A stretch of 64,000 bases of DNA, from NCBI RefSeq assembly GCF_947179165.1, contig NC_077242.1, positions 4,817,501-4,881,500 of the forward strand. The letters run 5' to 3'. A program made the translations under genes and the position numbers. Source of the stretch: Solanum dulcamara (Eukaryota; Streptophyta; Magnoliopsida; Solanales; Solanaceae). Below, one piece after another: positions 46,271 through 56,689 of the stretch (position 1 is its first letter; every line of letters begins with the position of its first letter). The notes beneath the pieces are model-generated. The model was not told the DNA's origin. It was given only the letters and a program-made list of their open reading frames with translations, and made no database searches.

Positions 46271-48339
46271 AGTTCTAATATCACATTATCTGCATTTGCA
46301 AACCTAGTAAGCTTCTTAACTATAACGCTCTGATGCTCTTTGTATGTTGCATACGATGGAGGAAATGCTTTTCATTGTCGTAGCTTATTATGAACTTCAA
46401 CATAATATTCTTTTTTGTTTATCATTCATTCCTACCATTAGCTATTACTATCATCCAACACAATTATCAGTCACTACATCAACAACTGTGGCTAACCACT
46501 ACCCTCGGCCACTATCACCTTTAGCTACTACCCACAACCAACACCATCAACTAACATCATCTCCCATCGGCACCCCCAACCAACCACCGTTGGCCATCAC
46601 TACCACCACCAATCGTCAGATAATTTTTATTTAGTTGATATATTAATTAGATCAATTTGGTATTTTATTTGAATTTTGTGTCTACTAGTTTTTAAATAAA
46701 GAAAAGTTTTATACATTGAGATAGTAATCTTAATTATTTGGTATCTAGATCTTAATGCAACATCTTAATATTCAGATGTATATTAGATATGATTCTTAAT
46801 AAAAACAAATGAGGCCTCTGCTTTGGTCAGACTGATTGCTAATTGTTACTTAATTTTCATTGTAGTATATGTGTGATGTAGTTAGTCAACATTTTTTATA
46901 TTTCCTGAGCTATATCTATCTTTTCTCGTCTCACAAGACATACCATAATAGTTGGTGGAGGAAATTGGATACAAATCCTATTTGCTTTGTTTCTTTTTAT
47001 GTACTTGCTCAACTTTCATCAATGCTTGTTATGCTACTAAACTATGGGTAGACATTTACGAGTCAATCTAAGATAACTTGTAATCTGCATTACACACAGA
47101 TTTGACCGACAACTGTTTGATTGTGATATGATTGTTAGATGACTGCTGGCAATGCTGATAGTTTCAAGAGAGAATGAGTTGCCATATTTGAATTAATACC
47201 ATATAGGACGAAAGTGGCAGGCATCGATTGGTTGGTTTTCGGCTTGAGCCTGCACTGGACAGCCTTTGATCAGTTTTCTGATGAAAGAAAGAAGCTTTTT
47301 CATTCATCATTATTGTTGGTAAAAAAGATTGATCAGTTTCCATACATAATTCTGAGGTCCTCATTTTTGTTAACACAGATTTTCGACATTGTTCTTGTTG
47401 TATTTGTCAATGAAATTTTCATCCTCATTTATTCAAGTATTTTTCGAGGTCTATCTCCTCATCGTTGTAATATGACCTTAGTACATGTCGATTATAGATC
47501 TTTAGTTTACTTGTAAAACAGGTTTGCCATTGTATTTTAGACGGGTTTTTGCCTTGATTTCAAGGAAGTTTGTTTAACTGATCTCGTTTATCCTGTCAAT
47601 TTTTTTTGTCATCATGAATTAAATAGTATTATGAAATATTGAAGAAAACATTGTTCATTTAAGGACCTCACTATGAAGCTCTCTGCTCTTACCCGTAAAA
47701 CCATATGTAATATACACCACAGATACCTTCAGAAAGTTGGTTGGAGTTTGCACTTAAAAAAGCCAATACGATACAATATATATTACATATAAGTAAAAGA
47801 ATAATTGACTTTATATATATACAGTAAAAACTTCCAACAGAAGGGGTTCGTTACGCGCCCCTTAGTGACACCTATTGCTTGTGTTATCCAAATATATATT
47901 GGCAGAATGTGTTCAATCTAGTTATATTTGAAGCAAGGTTGTAAAACTTATGTTCATCTCTTGAGTGAAATCAGGTTGAGCGATCTACTATAAGATACGG
48001 TTCTAGAGGAAGATGCAAATACAGAAGAGAGTTTCATATCCCAAGTAGAACACAGAATTAATGCTCAGCATTTTAAGCAAATAATCTGGTCAATTACCAT
48101 ATACATTATAGGATTCTTTGACTTGTTAATTGCTTGTCCAAGGAACAAAATGTTATACGGTAGTACAAGAAAGGTTAATATTTTAATATACCAAAACCAA
48201 AATTTCAACTAGGCTCATTTTTAAAATTCTAGTCAAAGATCATCATGTAGCAATATATTCTTTGCACATGACATCATAGCATTGACAAAGACAACTTCTT
48301 GAGTTCTATACAACAAACTTCCAGCTGGCGGTTATCCAA
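46271..48339. other. intergenic between translocator and lectin cluster
   Basis: The first few hundred bases include the 3'UTR of the translocator. A partial copy of the hAT-like GTGGTG element lies at 46400-46818 (listed separately). The rest shows no supportable gene; short open frames at 46869 and 47214 have no recognisable domain. Confidence 0.45.
46400..46818 (-). mobile_element. partial copy of the GTGGTG-rich hAT-like element
   Basis: Contains the complementary CACCACCA-type core (about 46440-46620) and the end ATTCTTAATAAAAACAAATG + AGGCC, inverted relative to 31372-32486. The other terminus is missing. Confidence 0.6.
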
Positions 48340-48435
48340 GTTGTGAAAACTAGGTGCATGTTGCTTTCTTGATCATATTGTAAGTTATCTAAAGTTGTGA
48401 AAACTAGGTGCTTGTTGCTTTCTTGATCATATTAT
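48340..48435 (+). repeat. 54-bp tandem duplication upstream of the truncated lectin gene
   Basis: GTTGTGAAAACTAGGTGC followed by TGTTGCTTTCTTGATCATAT appears at 48340 and again at 48394. A related single copy (GTTGTAACAAGTAGGTGCTT) precedes the intact receptor at about 52037, so this is a shared promoter-side element of the paralogues. Confidence 0.85.
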
Positions 48436-48521
48436 ATATAGATTCTGCATTAGAAAATGCAATTAATCAAAGGCACTTTGCCTAGTGTTAAACTTTAAAC
48501 CATCTGCATTCAGTGTTCTTA

Positions 48522-49865
48522 ATGGCTTTATGCAAGATTTTTCCTTTTGCCTTCATCCTTTGTTGTTCTTGTTATCTGATATCGGGCCAACGTTTCGATT
48601 ACCCCAATGCAAATCTTTCTACAACTTGGATCAATAGTGTTTCTGCACCCCATTCAGTGGATTTCACTGATGGCTCAAAAGTAAGGGCCATATTACTCAG
48701 AGGAACTTTTGGTCCAAAGTATGCTTGTGGTTTCTACTGTAATGGCAATTGTGATAGTTACCTCTTTGCCATCTTCATTGTGCAAACTAACAGTGTTTCC
48801 TATATTACTTCTCCCGCGATTGGGTTCCCACAAGTTGTTTGGTCTGCTAACAGGAATAAACCTGTTAGGATCAATTCTACTTTGCAGCTTACAGCAGAAG
48901 GAGACTTAGTGCTCAGAAATGCTGATGGTACTTTGGCTTGGTCAACTAATACTGCTGGCAAATCTGTTGTTGGCTTAAGCTTGACCAATGAAGGGAATCT
49001 TGTTCTGTTTGATTCAAACAATGGTACTGTTTGGCAATCGTTTGATCACCCAACTGATGTTTTAGTTCCAGGGCAGAAGTTAGTATCAGGGATGAAACTA
49101 ACAGCAAGTGTTTCAACAACAAACTGGACCGAAGGAGGTTTGTATTCTCTCTCTGCTATCGATAATGGTTTGGTTGCTTTTGTAAAGTCAAATCCTCCAC
49201 AAAAATACTTTGAAGCATCTATTGGTGGATTGAATCCTAGTAGAGGTTCCAATTATGTTATGTATTTGGATGGAAGCTTAACTTTATTCACAAATTCGGC
49301 TGATACAACCGAGTGGATTCTGGTTTCTATTACTCCAGCATCCTCTGCTCAGTATATGAAACTTGAGTCCAATGGACACTTGAAAGTGTACGAGTGGAAA
49401 AGTCGATGGAGAGAGGTGGATGATCTCTTGACAGGCTTTCGTGGCGAGTGCAACTACCCCACAGTATGTGGAAGATATGGCATTTGCACAATGGGACAAT
49501 GTAGCTGTCCCATAAGCTCGAACTCAACTACCTATTTCAGACCGATAAACGTTAGGCTGCCTACTCTTGGTTGCTCTGAGGTCACAAAGCTAACTTGTAA
49601 AAATTCAAAGAACCATAGACTTTTGGAAGTTGAAGATGTGGACTATTTCGCGTTTACTGCAGATATTAGTAACACAGATGTGAATACTTGTAGACGCGCA
49701 TGTTTGAAGAAGTGTTCCTGTAAAGCTGCATTCTTTCGTAGTGGTTTAAATTCTTCCAGGGCCAGAGGGGAATGCTACTTACCAAACGAGATCTTTTCAC
49801 TAATGAATAATGAGAAGGACAAGACAAGGTATGACTCCGTCGCGTTTATAAAAGTACAGGTTTAA
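48522..49865 (+). CDS. G-type lectin S-receptor-like protein without kinase
   Basis: 447 aa from the ATG at 48522. Signal peptide to about residue 23 (MALCKIFPF...SGQ). Then a B-lectin (bulb-type mannose-binding) domain with VVWSANRNKPV, GDLVLRNADGTLAWS, EGNLVLFD and VWQSFDHPTDVLVPGQ. An SLG/EGF-like Cys-rich segment (CGRYGICTMGQCSCP) and a PAN/apple domain (CRRACLKKCSCKAAFF) follow. It stops right after FIKVQV, where its close paralogue at 52241 continues into a juxtamembrane, membrane and kinase region. Homology to the paralogue goes on for about 40 bp past the stop (CAGCTGCTGCTAAA shared), then ends. This is therefore a truncated copy that would make a secreted lectin-PAN protein. It may be functional as a soluble or decoy form, or may be decaying; expression is unknown. 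Ectodomain identity to the paralogue is very high. Confidence 0.85.
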   Translation: MALCKIFPFAFILCCSCYLISGQRFDYPNANLSTTWINSVSAPHSVDFTDGSKVRAILLRGTFGPKYACGFYCNGNCDSYLFAIFIVQTNSVSYITSPAIGFPQVVWSANRNKPVRINSTLQLTAEGDLVLRNADGTLAWSTNTAGKSVVGLSLTNEGNLVLFDSNNGTVWQSFDHPTDVLVPGQKLVSGMKLTASVSTTNWTEGGLYSLSAIDNGLVAFVKSNPPQKYFEASIGGLNPSRGSNYVMYLDGSLTLFTNSADTTEWILVSITPASSAQYMKLESNGHLKVYEWKSRWREVDDLLTGFRGECNYPTVCGRYGICTMGQCSCPISSNSTTYFRPINVRLPTLGCSEVTKLTCKNSKNHRLLEVEDVDYFAFTADISNTDVNTCRRACLKKCSCKAAFFRSGLNSSRARGECYLPNEIFSLMNNEKDKTRYDSVAFIKVQV

Positions 49866-50340
49866 GCTAAACCAGCTGCTGCTAAAGGGGAAAAAAAGAA
49901 GGTGTTTTATGGTTTGATAAGCCAAATTAGTGTTAAGAGTTCTCTGTATTCCTTCAATTTCCTTTTTCTCTGTATTACACTCTCATTTTTCTTTCATTTC
50001 TCTGTACTTTTTGTTATTTCAATTCAGCAGACTATAATAAAGACAATCTATTTTTTCAATTGTTTGGTAAGTTAAGTGTTGGTTTAATACATAAATAGAC
50101 ACTCAAACTTGAACTCAACTGGCAGGTTAACAAGTGCACATTTCGTCATCACTGTATCTCGTGGATACCCGATGAAGTGTTACATAAATTTTGAAAGTGT
50201 CTAGATGTCACATAGGTTTGAGTGTTCAACTGTCAATTAGCTTGGTGTGATGGGATAGTGTGAGATACAGAAAAGGGAAGTTGAAAGGGTATTACAAGCA
50301 CAACATAATTTAGATTTCAGACGTACAAGCTATAAATCGA
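49866..50340. other. 3' flank of the truncated lectin gene
   Basis: A relic of the juxtamembrane coding sequence at 49866-49905, then non-coding sequence with an ATAATAAAGA polyadenylation-like signal near 50033. No kinase sequence remains. Confidence 0.5.
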
Positions 50341-50350
50341 GCTAAATTTA

Positions 50351-50655
50351 GTGTTCGTTTGACCATGAATATTTTTCACTTTTTTGTTGGAATAATAATT
50401 CAAAGTTGGAGTAGGAATCTTAAGTTGTTTAGGAACTATTTGGACGTAGAATTGTTACAAATTTTCAAAATTTCGAAAAACTTCAGAAGTCTTGTTTTCA
50501 TAATTTTCACTCTAAATCACTCACAATAATTCAAAAACAACTTCAATTTGTATTCATGTCCAAATCCAAATCCAAATACCATTTTCAACATTTTTCCAAA
50601 TACTACTTATTTTTTTTCCTTCCAAGTTTCATAATTTTTCTGTCCAAATGCTCAC
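50351..50655. mobile_element. Tourist-like MITE
   Basis: 305 bp with TTA duplications (50348-50350, 50656-50658) and inverted ends GTGTTCGTTTGACC / complement of TGTCCAAATGCTCAC. Different family from the GAGCCCGTTTGG MITEs. The interior has near-palindromic ATTTTCA/CAAATCCAAATCC sequence. Confidence 0.7.
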
Positions 50656-50659
50656 TTAG

Positions 50660-51310
50660 AAAGATTTTTATGTATTATCTCAAATTAATACTGAGTTGAA
50701 TAAATTGGTCAAATGTGTCATTGTACTCTTTTAACCTGTCATTTGTACATGATACTTTCACACGTTTAACTCTATATAAGAAATTTAAAAGAAATTGCTT
50801 TGTGTTTTCCCTTTCATGGATAATATGGAGGAACTTTTAAACGTGTACAGTAGGGACAAACATGACAATCTTTTTACCAGTTGATTTGGTAAAGGTGGAT
50901 TAAATTACACCTAAAATGAACTAGATGTATTTCGGACAATATGTGTTGCTCGGATAGTAAACATCCTCCATCTATGACTTTAAGGTTGTGGCTTCAAAAC
51001 ACCAAGGAAGCAAAAAGAAAGTAAACTTCTAAGGACAGGTAAAAAAATAAAATAGAAATATTTTAAAAATTATAAGTCGTAATGTTTATGATCGAAAATC
51101 AAATTTTTCTTTGAAAATTATTATATTTTCTTTCACACTTTAAAATTACAAACCTTTTTTTTGGGTCAAAAAGAGGGGAACCAAAAAGGAATACGTATTC
51201 CAAAATTGTTCCCTTTAATTTATTCAATTTGAAAAATCATAAAATAATTTATCATTTTATATTTTTTATATTTTTATTATTAAGTATAAATCATTTCCCA
51301 ATATTTAGAT
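50660..51310. other. intergenic, nothing recognised
   Basis: AT-rich spacer between two Tourist-like MITEs. No gene or clear repeat identified. Confidence 0.4.
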
Positions 51311-51316
51311 GACATA

Positions 51317-51697
51317 GAGCCCGTTTGGATTGGCTTAAAAAAATAACTTTTATGTATGAAGTGCTTTTAGAACTTTGAAGTGCTAAAAGTTATTTTTATA
51401 AATAAGCAGTTGAGTGTTTGGATAAAAGTGCTTATGATGTGAATTTTAGGATTAAAAGAATAAAAAAAGGTAGTTTGAGAATTTAATTAAAATATAAGGG
51501 ATATAAAAGTAATTTCCATGGTCAAAGAAAATGACTTTAAGCACTTTGGAAAAAAAAAGTTAGGAATCCTAACTTTTCATTTTTGACTGACTTTAAGAAC
51601 TTTATGGCTTAAAGTCAGCATTAGGCAAACACGTCCAAAAGCTAAAAAGGCGCTTTAAGTTGGTTTTGACCAATTTAAAGCCAATCCAAACGGGCTC
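51317..51697. mobile_element. Tourist-like (PIF/Harbinger) MITE, copy 2
   Basis: 381 bp with GAGCCCGTTTGGATTGGCTT ends and an ATA duplication (51314-51316, 51698-51700). Inverted relative to the copy at 32968-33358, with most of the interior conserved. Confidence 0.88.
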
Positions 51698-52240
51698 ATA
51701 GTAAAATTATCATTTTATTATTACTTCTTAAAGAGCGTGCCAAGTTAACTATGAATGGACCAGAAATTCAAACAAAGGGATTAATTTTTTTTTATGCCAA
51801 GGCGATTCAATAATTTAAATTTTATATATATGCAAAAAAATAATAATTCTATACTATTTTCATGGTATAATATTTTAACGAAAAGAGTTCAGTTGGACCC
51901 TTGCATCCTCCCGCCCGTGGCAGAGAGGGAGTAATTACTAATTAGTACAGAAAAATTGAATAGCATCAAGGGGTAGAGGGGTAAAATTTGGACGACTTTG
52001 ATAGGGTCAACGCGTTTCTTAGTCCACCAGTTCTCCAAGTTGTAACAAGTAGGTGCTTGGTGCTTTCTTGACCATTATTATTTTTTGCATCAACCAAACA
52101 TTAAAAAAAATGCATTAATGGGTCAATAATAAGCAAATAATAGCTTAATGCACAGATCTTACATTTAAGTTCAATTTGTTTTCATCTCAATGATGAAGTA
52201 AAGGCCACTTTGCCTTGTGTGGAATCACAAATTGAACTTC

Positions 52241-54736
52241 ATGGCTTTATGCCAGATTTTACCTTTCTTCTTGTTCATTCTTTCTTGTTCTTTCCATTTG
52301 ATATCCAGCCAACCTTTTGATTACCCTTCTGCAAATCTTTCTACAACTTGGGTCAACAGCTTTTCTGCACCCCATTCAGTGAATTTCACTGATGGCTCAA
52401 TAGTAAGAGCCATACTACTCAGAGGAACTTTTGGTCCAAAATATGCTTGTGGTTTCTATTGTAATGGCAATTGTGAGCGTTACCTCTTTGCCATCTTCAT
52501 TGTGCAAACTAACAGTGTTTCCTATATTACTTCTCCCGCGATTGGGTTCCCACAAGTTGTTTGGTCTGCTAACAGGAATAAACCTGTTAGGATCAATTCT
52601 ACTTTGCAGCTTACAGCAGAAGGAGACTTGGTGCTTAGAGATGCTGATGGTACTTTGGCTTGGTCAACTAACACTACTGGGAAGTCTATTGCTGGCTTAA
52701 ACTTGACCGATGAGGGGAATCTTGTTCTGTTTGATTCGAAGAATGCAACTGTTTGGCAATCTTTTGATCACCCAACTGATGCTTTAGTTCCAGGGCAGAA
52801 GTTAGTATCAGGGAAGAAGCTAACAGCAAGTGTTTCAACAACAAACTGGACCGAAGGAGGTTTGTATTCTCTCTCTGCTATCGATAATGGTTTGGTTGCT
52901 TTTGTAAAGTCAAATCCTCCACAAACATACTTTGAAGCATCTATTGGTGGATTGAATGCAAGTAGAGGCTCAAATTATGTTGTGTATTTGAATGGTAGTC
53001 TAGCTTTACTCTCAAATTCTAGTGATTCCAGCAATCCAGAGACACTAGTTTCAATTAGTCCAGCAACCTCAGCTCAATATATGAAATTGGAGTCTGATGG
53101 ACACTTGAAAGTGTATGAGTGGAAAAGTGGATGGAATGAGGTGGATGATCTCCTGACAGGTTTTTACGGCGAGTGTTATTACCCCATGGCCTGTGGAAGA
53201 TATGGCATTTGCTCAAGGGGGCAGTGCAGTTGTCCCAAATCGAACTCTAATTCAACTACCTATTTCAGACAGATAGATGATAGGCAGGGTAATCTAGGTT
53301 GCTCTGAGGTCACAAGGTTGACATGTAATGATTTAAATAACCACGGATTTTTGGACCTCCAAGATGTGGACTATTTCACATTTACGACAGATATTAGAAA
53401 CACTAGTATGAATACCTGTAAAGATGCATGTTTGAGGAACTGTTCCTGTAAAGCTGCTTTATTTCGTAGTGGTTTAAACTCTTCCACGGGGGACTGCTAC
53501 CTACCATCCGAGATCTTTTCACTAGCAAACAATGAGAAGGACAGGACAAGGTACGATTCCCATGCATTTATAAAAGTACAGGTTGAACCTGAAACAGCTG
53601 CTGCTAAAGAGAAAAAGCGCGTTAATGGTGCTATACTGGGCTCTGTCATAGGAGTTTCCATCTTAGGGATCATAATTGGAATTGCAGTTTTCATATTCTG
53701 GAAGAAGAAAAAGGCCAATGAAGATGAGGAGGATTATCTAGATCACGTGCCAGGAATGCCGACTAGATTTTCTTACGATGATCTAAAGGCTGCAACGGAG
53801 AACTTCACCAAGAAGCTTGGTCAAGGAGGATTTGGGTCAGTTTTTGAAGGGTGCTTAGCAGATGGCACAAAGATTGCAGTGAAATGCCTCGATGGAATAG
53901 GACAAGTCAAAAAGTCATTTTTAGCTGAGGTTGAAACTATTGGCAGCATACATCATGTAAACTTGGTGCAATTGATTGGCTTCTGTGCTGAGAAATCTCA
54001 TAGGCTTTTAGTATACGAGTGCATGAGCAACGGATCACTAGAAAAATGGATCTACCATGGGAAACAGGAGCAAACTCTAGATTGGAACTGCAGGAGGAAG
54101 ATTATTCAAGACATAGCCAAAGGATTAGCCTACCTTCACGAAGAATGCAGGCAAAAGATTCTGCATTTGGATATTAAGCCCCCAAACATATTACTGGATG
54201 AGAAGCACAATGCTAAACTCGCTGACTTTGGGCTTTCGAAGCTAATTGATCGGAATCAGAGCCAAGTTATGACTCAGATGAGAGGCACTCCTGGTTATTT
54301 GGCTCCTGAATGGCTTAGTGGAGTTATAACAGAGAAGGTAGATGTCTATAGCTTTGGCATTGTGATCTTGGAAATTTTGAGTGGAAGAAGACATTTTGAA
54401 GCATCGGAGTCTGAAGACCAACAGGTAATGGTGAACTTATTCAGGAGAAAGGCAGAGGAAGGGCAGTTGGTGGATCTTATTGATAAGCATAGTGAAGATA
54501 TGCAGTTTTACAAAGAAGAAGTAATAAAGACGATGCAGATTGCTGCCTGGTGTTTACAAAGTGATTACACGAAGAGGCCATCAATGTCAATGGTGGTCAA
54601 GGCCATGGAGGGTGTTTTAGATGTTGACAAGGATTTAGACTACAGCTTTAGGCCCCAAACTATTTCCGCAATACCAAATATCAGTTTTGTAGATTCAACT
54701 CCTTTACTGCCTTCGGTCCTATCAGGCCCAAGGTGA
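52241..54736 (+). CDS. G-type lectin S-receptor-like Ser/Thr kinase (SD2-5-like), intact
   Basis: Single exon, 831 aa from the ATG at 52241 (MALCQILPF; the upstream in-frame codons contain no ATG). Signal peptide to about 24. B-lectin domain (about 60-200; WSANRNKPV, EGNLVLFD, WQSFDHPTD). Cys-rich SLG/EGF segment with CGRYGICSRGQCSCP, and PAN domain with CKDACLRNCSCKAALF. One membrane helix (about 460-487) and a basic stop KKKKA. The kinase follows: Gly loop LGQGGFGSVFEG (about 525), catalytic-pair Lys548 in IAVKCLD, HLDIKPPN at about 642, DFG at 662-664, GTPGYLAPEW activation end and VDVYSFGI. The catalytic loop has HLD, not HRD, so it is a non-RD kinase, as is usual for SD2-5-type and many immune receptor kinases. 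It would act at the plasma membrane; the ligand is unknown. Single-exon structure and length are normal for the subfamily. Confidence 0.95.
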   Translation: MALCQILPFFLFILSCSFHLISSQPFDYPSANLSTTWVNSFSAPHSVNFTDGSIVRAILLRGTFGPKYACGFYCNGNCERYLFAIFIVQTNSVSYITSPAIGFPQVVWSANRNKPVRINSTLQLTAEGDLVLRDADGTLAWSTNTTGKSIAGLNLTDEGNLVLFDSKNATVWQSFDHPTDALVPGQKLVSGKKLTASVSTTNWTEGGLYSLSAIDNGLVAFVKSNPPQTYFEASIGGLNASRGSNYVVYLNGSLALLSNSSDSSNPETLVSISPATSAQYMKLESDGHLKVYEWKSGWNEVDDLLTGFYGECYYPMACGRYGICSRGQCSCPKSNSNSTTYFRQIDDRQGNLGCSEVTRLTCNDLNNHGFLDLQDVDYFTFTTDIRNTSMNTCKDACLRNCSCKAALFRSGLNSSTGDCYLPSEIFSLANNEKDRTRYDSHAFIKVQVEPETAAAKEKKRVNGAILGSVIGVSILGIIIGIAVFIFWKKKKANEDEEDYLDHVPGMPTRFSYDDLKAATENFTKKLGQGGFGSVFEGCLADGTKIAVKCLDGIGQVKKSFLAEVETIGSIHHVNLVQLIGFCAEKSHRLLVYECMSNGSLEKWIYHGKQEQTLDWNCRRKIIQDIAKGLAYLHEECRQKILHLDIKPPNILLDEKHNAKLADFGLSKLIDRNQSQVMTQMRGTPGYLAPEWLSGVITEKVDVYSFGIVILEILSGRRHFEASESEDQQVMVNLFRRKAEEGQLVDLIDKHSEDMQFYKEEVIKTMQIAAWCLQSDYTKRPSMSMVVKAMEGVLDVDKDLDYSFRPQTISAIPNISFVDSTPLLPSVLSGPR

Positions 54737-55400
54737 GGAGGAAGTTCCTCAGAATTTTTGTTAATTTCTTGTTTTTATGCTATTGCAGCTTGCTCGCTGC
54801 TGTGTAAATTTCTTCTCTGATGTTCACCAAGTTATGATTGTTTTCTTCAATTTATTCATGCAAAGATTGTCCTTTGAGAACTAATCAACTCATCAATGTG
54901 GATTTGATACACGCTTGTTAGTACAATAGTTCATATAAAGCTCCTTTTATTATAAACCTCATCAGCCTATGTAGTACAAAGTTATGTTGACGGCAAAAAC
55001 ATTCTTAAGCTTCGCATACAGTCTGTCGTTTGAAGAGAAATATCTGACAGGGCTATCTGGAGGATTAAACAGGAACAAGGAAGGTTTGATTTATACCAAA
55101 GAGAACATTCCAAACCTAATGCTTCAAAGAGTAATAAAGCAACATTTTTGAAATTGCATGTTGTCTACTGTAAATACTTATATGCACCCGTTGTTTACCC
55201 CAAATCAAGAAATAGTAGCAGTTAAGAAATAGTAGCAGTTAAAATTTAAGTGAGAATACATATTACTAAATCACACTTAAGTGATAAATGTGCATAAACA
55301 CCAGCTCATGAACATCTAGGGAAAGACAAATCAATGATCATGCACAAGACCAGTTTTTTAGAGAAAGCTAAAAGCATCCTCTTTTGTCCTCTCCTTGATA
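54737..55400. other. 3' flank and intergenic
   Basis: The 3'UTR of the receptor kinase followed by non-coding sequence. A small tandem duplication AGAAATAGTAGCAGTTA occurs near 55208 and 55225. Confidence 0.4.
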
Positions 55401-55404
55401 GGTA

Positions 55405-55555
55405 TAAGCTAAAAACAACAAGAAGACCAATTTATTCCCACAAGTGAGGTCTAGGGGAGGTAGTGTATACGCAGACCTTATCCCCTGCCTTGAGAAGGTA
55501 GATGGACGGTTTCTGATAGACTCTCGGTTCAAAGATAGGTATAACTTATAAGCTA
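55405..55555 (-). mobile_element. TS/SolS-like SINE
   Basis: The plus strand reads TTCCCACAAGTGAGGTCTAG, GTATACGCAGACCTTATCCC and GGTAGATGGACGGTTTCTGA. Same family as 38101-38265, minus orientation, with a degraded tail. Confidence 0.75.
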
Positions 55556-55968
55556 AAAACAGTTTCCGAATGTACCTCAATAGTTTATAAAACATCGATA
55601 AGCTGCTAGATTAATGGTTTAAAAGAGTGTTCTGAAAGTACTCCCACTAGTATGTTGGAATTATTTAGCTTATGTAAACATATCAAAGAGAAACTCATGT
55701 CTAACCACATGGAGCTTTCAGCCATGGCTATACAAAGTAAATGAAACGAAAGAACATCATGTACAAGTGAACTAAAGTCGAAGGACGAGGGCGATTTTTT
55801 AATTCCATATAAACAACTATGAATAGTCACAGATAGCTTATGTATAACAAGCTATCATAATCAGAGTTGATAAATATATACACTACTATTTACATTGAAT
55901 TGTGGAATGATATTGTAATCAGAGCCAAATCTCCAACAGAATTTACTCAGCAAATTGAGCTTACTGAT

Positions 55969-56589
55969 TCAGTAGACAGATGTAAGTCTTACTGGAACCT
56001 TCTCTCTAGCTGGATCACTGAATCCACCCGCTACAATTCTCACCACTTTCTTAAACGCAAAATGCAAGCAATTCGACAACGCAGCCCAACACATCAACTC
56101 GTAGACAAAATCAAAAGCAGGATCCGAAAAAGAGTTCGAGGAAGATTCTTCCCAATTTGCCCCTCCAAATCCATCAAAATTCCATCCCCTACCACCACCA
56201 CCGCCGCCCCAGCTACTACCACCACCACCAAACGGCCCGTCATAATCACCTCCGTCAAATAAAAATCCGTTTTCATCACCTTCATCAGTTCCACCAATCA
56301 ACGACTTCCGTATAGTCCGCCTTGTCTTACGAGCTAGTCTTCGAGGTGCGGCTTTGACCTTATTGTACTTCACAGGCGGCGGCGCTAAGGCATCGATCGG
56401 GCAAATCACGGCGGAGATTTGACGAACTCCGGCGGCGGAAGGAGATTGCTGCTCCGAGGAAGAATCAGAGAGTGAGAAAACGTTGTTGGATGAGAAATTG
56501 AGATTGCGATTCAGAAGAAATTTTGAAAATCCTATGCCTTGAGTGGTCACCACCGTCGTTACCGTATCGGAGATCATAGAAATTTCCAT
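55969..56589 (-). CDS. glycine-rich protein, probably plastid-targeted
   Basis: Intronless frame of 206 aa, ATG at 56589. The N-terminal ~70 residues are rich in Ser/Thr/Val and poor in acids until residue 40 (MEISMISDTVTT...), which fits a chloroplast transit peptide. A basic stretch RRLARKTRRTIRKS follows. Then a Gly-rich segment (GGGGSSWGGGGGGRGWN) and a conserved-looking end, DPAFDFVYELMCWAALSNCLHFAFKKVVRI, with a hydrophobic patch that could be membrane-associated. I recognise the architecture from uncharacterised plant glycine-rich proteins, not a known enzyme. A TATA box lies 79 bp upstream of the ATG. The opposite-strand ORF at 55867-56262 is its shadow. Confidence 0.85.
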   Translation of the reverse strand: MEISMISDTVTTVVTTQGIGFSKFLLNRNLNFSSNNVFSLSDSSSEQQSPSAAGVRQISAVICPIDALAPPPVKYNKVKAAPRRLARKTRRTIRKSLIGGTDEGDENGFLFDGGDYDGPFGGGGSSWGGGGGGRGWNFDGFGGANWEESSSNSFSDPAFDFVYELMCWAALSNCLHFAFKKVVRIVAGGFSDPAREKVPVRLTSVY

Positions 56590-56667
56590 TAATGATCGAT
56601 CTAAGAAGGCGATTTTCGAAAAATCAATTTTGGGTTTGGAAGTTTGATATTTTGTGAAGAGGACAAT

Positions 56668-56675
56668 TTATATAC
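56668..56675 (-). promoter_or_regulatory. TATA box of the glycine-rich protein gene
   Basis: The minus strand reads TATATAAA, 79 bp upstream of the ATG and in a GC-richer context than the surrounding DNA. It implies a short 5'UTR of about 45-50 bases. Confidence 0.65.
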
Positions 56676-56689
56676 TGCCTGCTTTGGAA

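Noticed and set aside
47214..47516. 100-aa plus-strand ORF between the translocator and lectin genes
   Set aside because: No domain or splice structure recognised; composition and context fit chance open sequence.
55867..56262. Plus-strand ORF of 131 aa
   Set aside because: Overlaps the glycine-rich protein gene in antisense; its Pro/Thr-rich end is the complement of the Gly-rich codons.
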